Shown piece by piece: positions 59,216 to 64,000 of a DNA stretch of 64,000 bases (its first letter is position 1; every line of letters starts with the position of its first letter). The notes beneath the pieces were generated by a model. That model was not told where the DNA came from. It worked only from the letters and a program-made list of their open reading frames with translations, and ran no database searches. Origin of the DNA: Tragulus kanchil (lineage: Eukaryota > Chordata > Mammalia > Artiodactyla > Tragulidae); the NCBI GenBank assembly GCA_022376925.1, contig JAIOJX010000005.1, positions 91,919,001-91,983,000 on the forward strand, in the 5' to 3' direction. A program made the position numbers and the translations under genes.

Positions 59216-60901
59216 AAATATGATGTATAATTGGAAGAATAATTTAAAATCTATAATGATTATAATAATGTTAATAACAATAATTAGCACTTTGAAGTGC
59301 TTATTGTGGGAAAGACTCTAAGTATGCTATTTGTCTTATCTTTTGCTGTTCAATAATTAGCTTATACATTTAATTCCAGGAACTCTTTGAATCCAGGCAC
59401 ACCCTGGACCTTCTATTTTTAATCTACCCAGGAGTGAATACATGAGGAACAACCCCTCACCTCATCAAATTCTACCTATCCTACCATACTCCTACCATAC
59501 CCAGCTTAAAAATTGTTTCTTCTCTGTGAGAGCTGCCTAAACTCAGTATGACTATATATATAAGATTTCATTGGACAGTTTCCTTGAGGTACTTGTGTTG
59601 TTGATGTGTTTGGCTATTCAACCCTTATCCCCTTAATTCTTCTTGAACCTATGTGATATCTTCTGAGCCCAACTGTAAAATCTTCAGAAAAACCAGTTAT
59701 GGTAGTCATATGTTGGTTTTTGACTATTCAGTATCCATTTTTCTACTTTAGAAATCGTAGCTTGTTTCTCTTTTGGGGAAATTATCTTTCTTCTTTTGTG
59801 TGTGGTCTTTTTTTTTTTTTTTTTCCCTTGTGTGTGGTCTTAACAGAATGGTCTATTAAAGATTTCTTCACTTCCTTTCCCTGCCCATTCATAAGTGAGT
59901 TGGAATTCTTTCCCACCTAGGGCTTTGAAACTTGAATAAAGTATCACAAACATAGGGGGAAACAATCAACTTGTTCTAGTGTCTGTGTTCTGGAGAAGCT
60001 GTTTTCTGCTAACTTGCCCCCTAGATCTTCCAGACCCTGTTCTAGTCAAGCCTGATATTCCAGCTTTTGTTCTGAACCATCCAATAGCCTTGCAACATGT
60101 TAGTCATTTTTTTCTGTTGCTGGCAAGCCAAACATGCTGTTTCAGGGGGAAATCCTCTACTTGTTTGAATGGCCCACCACACAAATCACAGTGCTTGTCA
60201 CAGAGTAAGTGTTCATTAGTGACATTTTAAAGAACTTAAATGGGAAAAACAGCCACTGACGAAAAGAAATAAATCTATGAAAGCATTTTATAAATAGATA
60301 AGAGGTATAAAAAATTCTACTGGAGAGCCCAGGAGTGCTATATTTATCATAACATTTTTCACTAGTGAATTTACATAATCCCAACATCCACCCTAGCTAC
60401 CTTTGCTTTGCTAATTAAGGAACAAGTGATACACTCTGCAGGATCCCATAAAGAAGCCCCAGCATACAGATAGTCCATTCTTAACCTCTACAACTCAGAG
60501 CACTTCCTGACCCAGAGGCCCTCCTGCAAGTAATGCTAAAGAAGGTGATCTGAGCCAAGATGAATGATAGCCACTGCATCACCCCAGGAATTTGTCCTAT
60601 TTTTTAAAAATTTTCAGATGGATTTAAGAGTCATACAAATGTGTACTACTCAAAGCTGGAAAGACATGAGGGCAGAGCTCAGAGAAGTCAGGCAAGGGTC
60701 AAGCATGAGACCCAAATAGAAAGCAATAGCCGTAGTAGTTATACTAGTGCTCCCAGTACAGGGAGTTGGATCAGAAGACCTCAAAAGCCTTCTCCAATTT
60801 GAGCATTCTTTGTTGTCAACTTCTTTCAGTTTTTCATAGTTGTAACTCTTAGAATCAGTCCCACTAAGAGGCACTGATAAGTGTAGGAAGATGTAAGAAT
60901 G
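59216..60901. other. Unique sequence; T run flanked by a 14 bp direct repeat
   Basis: No coding signal. At 59796-59809 and 59828-59841 the 14-mer ttgtgtgtggtctt flanks a 15-T run plus ccc. Confidence 0.5.
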
Positions 60902-63240
60902 TTGAAAATAATGTTTCAGCAGTTGGCTTTAAAACAAAAAAAACTCTACTAGTCTACAAATAGAATTTTCAGTAAACAGTGTTACTAGCCTATTGTGTAC
61001 AAATAACTGTGTTAGGTGCTAGGAGGAAGGGTGGGCAGAGACACAAAGGAAAATAGTCACAGCTGCTGCCTTTCAGAAGCTTATCATTTACTGAAATCGA
61101 TGCCATGCTATGGTGTGCTTTTTGTCAAGACCAGTTTTTTTAAACAGTATCCTTCACACAGTGAAGGACAAAGAACTCTTCTTGCCTTCAAGGAGCTTCT
61201 AGTTCGGTCCCTGATTAACTCAACAGTCTACACTGCACTGGGTGCTGTGGACACGATTATGAGAAAGATTTACAAGATCTCTCCTTTAGGGAGCTCAAGG
61301 GAAACAGGATAACCTAAATCTCCTACTTAGTTTTGCTGTGGCAGTTCTGAACCTTCTCCACGCCTTTTCTTGCAGTCCTAGTGCCATTTTGGAAAATCAC
61401 ACCTGATCAGAACATAGCTCCCCTGCTTTAAACTCTCCGGTGGTTTCCCCTGGTGTGTATTCAGACTAATGCAAAGAAGGTCCTGCATCATCGGGCTCTT
61501 GGCAATTTTCGTTTGAAAGGTCTTTAAATGGCACAATGGCAGGTGCTTGTAATCTAATTCAACCTGGATAGATTACAGTTGTTGGAATAAGTAGGCTGAA
61601 GTGCAATCACCAAGCTGACCTTAAATACCCATAGATATTCAATGATCATCTTTACCCCACAAATCCAGTGGGGATGTGGTAAAGATCCAGAACTGAAGCC
61701 ATAGAGAAGTAGATCAAAGGCAGTGCAATAATCTAGCACAAATGATTCAACTTTCATTGCTCCAAGGTAAGCCCTCTAGTGTCAGTGAAATAGATATATG
61801 GATGAGAGAATACTTAAGAAATGAGAAAACATGTTATCTTGAAAGGATAATAGTGGCAAGGATTTTTATCACCTTGTCAGACTTTTGGAGCACTCTCTGA
61901 ACAGTTACTTGAGATGTTCTTGGATCCTCTCAGGCTGCTTTTAAAGACTGTGGGTGGAATTTGACTCTTTGTCTGAGAGATGTTCTAAACCATAAATGTG
62001 GTTCAAAGGGTCTCTGATCTCTGCTGTTCCATACAACATTCAGTAAAGATTAAAACCATGATCCCCTGGATCCTTGAAAATAATGTTTCAGCAGTTGGCT
62101 TTAAATCAAAAAAAACTCTACTAGTCTACAAATAGAATTTTCAGTAAACAGTGTTACTAGCCTATTGTGTACAAATAACTGTGTTAGGTGCTAGGAGGAA
62201 GGGTGGGCAGAGACACAAAGGAAAATAGTCACAGCTGCTGCCTTTCAGAAGCTTATCATTTACTGAAATCGATGCCATGCTATGGTGTGCTTTTTGTCAA
62301 GACCAGTTTTTTTAAACAGTATCCTTCACACAGTGAAGGACAAAGAACTCTTCTTGCCTTCAAGGAGCTTCTAGTTCGGTCCCTGATTAACTCAACAGTC
62401 TACACTGCACTGGGTGCTGTGGACACGATTATGAGAAAGATTTACAAGATCTCTCCTTTAGGGAGCTCAAGGGAAACAGGATAACCTAAATCTCCTACTT
62501 AGTTTTGCTGTGGCAGTTCTGAACCTTCTCCACGCCTTTTCTTGCAGTCCTAGTGCCATTTTGGAAAATCACACCTGATCAGAACATAGCTCCCCTGCTT
62601 TAAACTCTCCGGTGGTTTCCCCTGGTGTGTATTCAGACTAATGCAAAGAAGGTCCTGCATCATCGGGCTCTTGGCAATTTTCGTTTGAAAGGTCTTTAAA
62701 TGGCACAATGGCAGGTGCTTGTAATCTAATTCAACCTGGATAGATTACAGTTGTTGGAATAAGTAGGCTGAAGTGCAATCACCAAGCTGACCTTAAATAC
62801 CCATAGATATTCAATGATCATCTTTACCCCACAAATCCAGTGGGGATGTGGTAAAGATCCAGAACTGAAGCCATAGAGAAGTAGATCAAAGGCAGTGCAA
62901 TAATCTAGCACAAATGATTCAACTTTCATTGCTCCAAGGTAAGCCCTCTAGTGTCAGTGAAATAGATATATGGATGAGAGAATACTTAAGAAATGAGAAA
63001 ACATGTTATCTTGAAAGGATAATAGTGGCAAGGATTTTTATCACCTTGTCAGACTTTTGGAGCACTCTCTGAACAGTTACTTGAGATGTTCTTGGATCCT
63101 CTCAGGCTGCTTTTAAAGACTGTGGGTGGAATTTGACTCTTTGTCTGAGAGATGTTCTAAACCATAAATGTGGTTCAAAGGGTCTCTGATCTCTGCTGTC
63201 ATCCATACAACATTCATCAGTAAAGATTAAAAACCATGAT
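60902..63240. repeat. Tandem duplication 20 (copies 60902-62062 and 62074-63240)
   Basis: Offset 1,172 bp at the start and 1,178 bp at the end. Differences sit at the extreme ends of the copies: an A/T near 60934 against 62106, and several small losses in copy 1 at 62030-62058. Spacer of 11 bp. Confidence 0.95.
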
Positions 63241-63359
63241 AAACAAACCAAGGCTGTGGACATAATTCCAATACTGAATTCAGTTCTCTTTGTTAATAAG
63301 AAGGGAAAACCAGATTATCAGGTTAGTAAATGAAGCAAGCAGTCCCTGAAAGGTTTAGT

Positions 63360-63490
63360 ATCTGAAACTCAGTTTTCTGAGCTATAGCACTTTTAGTACT
63401 TATTTCACAGGGCGATCATAAGGATTAAATGAAATAATGTATGTGAAGCACTAAGTACAGTGCTTGAAATTTGATAGACAATCCGGTTGA
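63360..63490 (+). mobile_element. MIR SINE fragment
   Basis: 'ttatttcacagggcgatcataaggattaaatgaaataatgtatgtgaagcac' and 'gtacagtgcttg' match the 3' half of MIR. Confidence 0.8.
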
Positions 63491-64000
63491 TTCTCACATA
63501 GTGCCCATAACACTGAATTTTCTTATTGGGGCACTCCTATGTGTTATTTCTATGCTCCTTTTATCCCTCATGAAAAGCACTCTTCTGGGTTTTCAGAGCC
63601 TGTGTAAAAATATAGGATATTCAGCCCAGAAAGAATTTGGAGGAAACTTTAATTTAAGGAATATGCTAAGACCTGAAGTCTTATCCAAGATCCTACAGCT
63701 AATTAGTGGCAAAACTAGGTCTTAACTCAAGTCTCCTGTCTCTAGTCCAGTGACTTTACAGTGTTGCTATTATCTGCTTCATTATTATTATCTTAAGTTA
63801 TGAGAGGCACCCTAAATCAATACATGAGTATGTATTTACTGAGCACCTACCTAAATGAACCTAGAACTGCTTAAAAAAAAAAAAAAAAAACTTTGAAAAG
63901 TATTAAATAAGTATAAGATGTGTTCTTTACAATTAAATTATTATAATTTATTCCATGAATGAATCAAATTCCTTCTCGTTGCAGATATCTTTCCTCATTA
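63491..64000. other. No recognised feature; A run near 63873-63890
   Basis: Unique-looking, AT-rich end of the window. Confidence 0.4.

Noticed and set aside
5441..63240. A novel programmed duplication system with a fixed ~1.1 kb unit
   Set aside because: Ragged, error-rich inner edges, near-complete identity across elements of all ages and regular ~2 kb tiling are better explained by unmerged assembly overlaps. Kept as a finding with a test rather than claimed.

Overview
This is a stretch of mammalian nuclear DNA, almost certainly from a ruminant. It carries tRNA-derived Bov-tA/Bov-A SINEs, CHR-type SINEs, a BovB (RTE) LINE fragment and L1 elements of the bovid type, laid over older mammalian debris (MIR, L2, MER5A-like, L1M). 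I find no host protein-coding exon, tRNA, rRNA, bacterial gene or CRISPR array that I can support. The only genuine coding sequences are those of L1 retrotransposons.

Layout. 1-2990: the 5' part of a full-fronted L1 on the minus strand, with an intact 297-codon ORF1, the first codons of ORF2 and a CpG-rich promoter built partly from ~65 bp monomers. 2991-9923: non-coding sequence with old repeats. 9924-23399: a second, full-length but dead L1 on the plus strand, bounded by a 15 bp target-site duplication. Its long 5'UTR contains an LTR-like block (TATA box, polyadenylation signal) and an array of motifs that look like Pol III B boxes. 23640-24830 and 30180-31960: antisense L2/CR1-clade LINE remnants, with an LTR-like piece after the first. 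29825-31110, 39030-41730, 43453-44847, 46950-48355, 48691-49961, 50795-53550, 54522-54764 and 58981-59206: SINEs, BovB and a mariner MITE, some of them nested inside an old L1M. The rest is unique-looking intergenic or intronic sequence.

The dominant structure is not a gene system. The window contains 20 separate head-to-tail duplications of 0.98-1.2 kb, nearly all close to 1.1 kb, with copies that are almost identical. They ignore repeat boundaries and repeat age. Five of them lie inside the single L1 and inflate it from about 8.0 to 13.5 kb. Several junctions carry short, error-ridden versions of the true flanking sequence. In two runs (about 12.1-23.1 kb and 46.3-54.4 kb) the duplications chain together as if ~2 kb tiles overlapping by ~1.1 kb had been joined end to end. 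The best reading is an assembly artefact (unmerged overlaps): about 22 kb of the 64 kb is redundant and the real locus is probably near 41-42 kb. A biological origin is not excluded by sequence alone.

Within the real sequence, the most interesting biology is the L1 5'UTR with its embedded LTR-like promoter and B-box-like array, the intact antisense L1 front end at the left edge, and the nested insertion stack around 39-42 kb.
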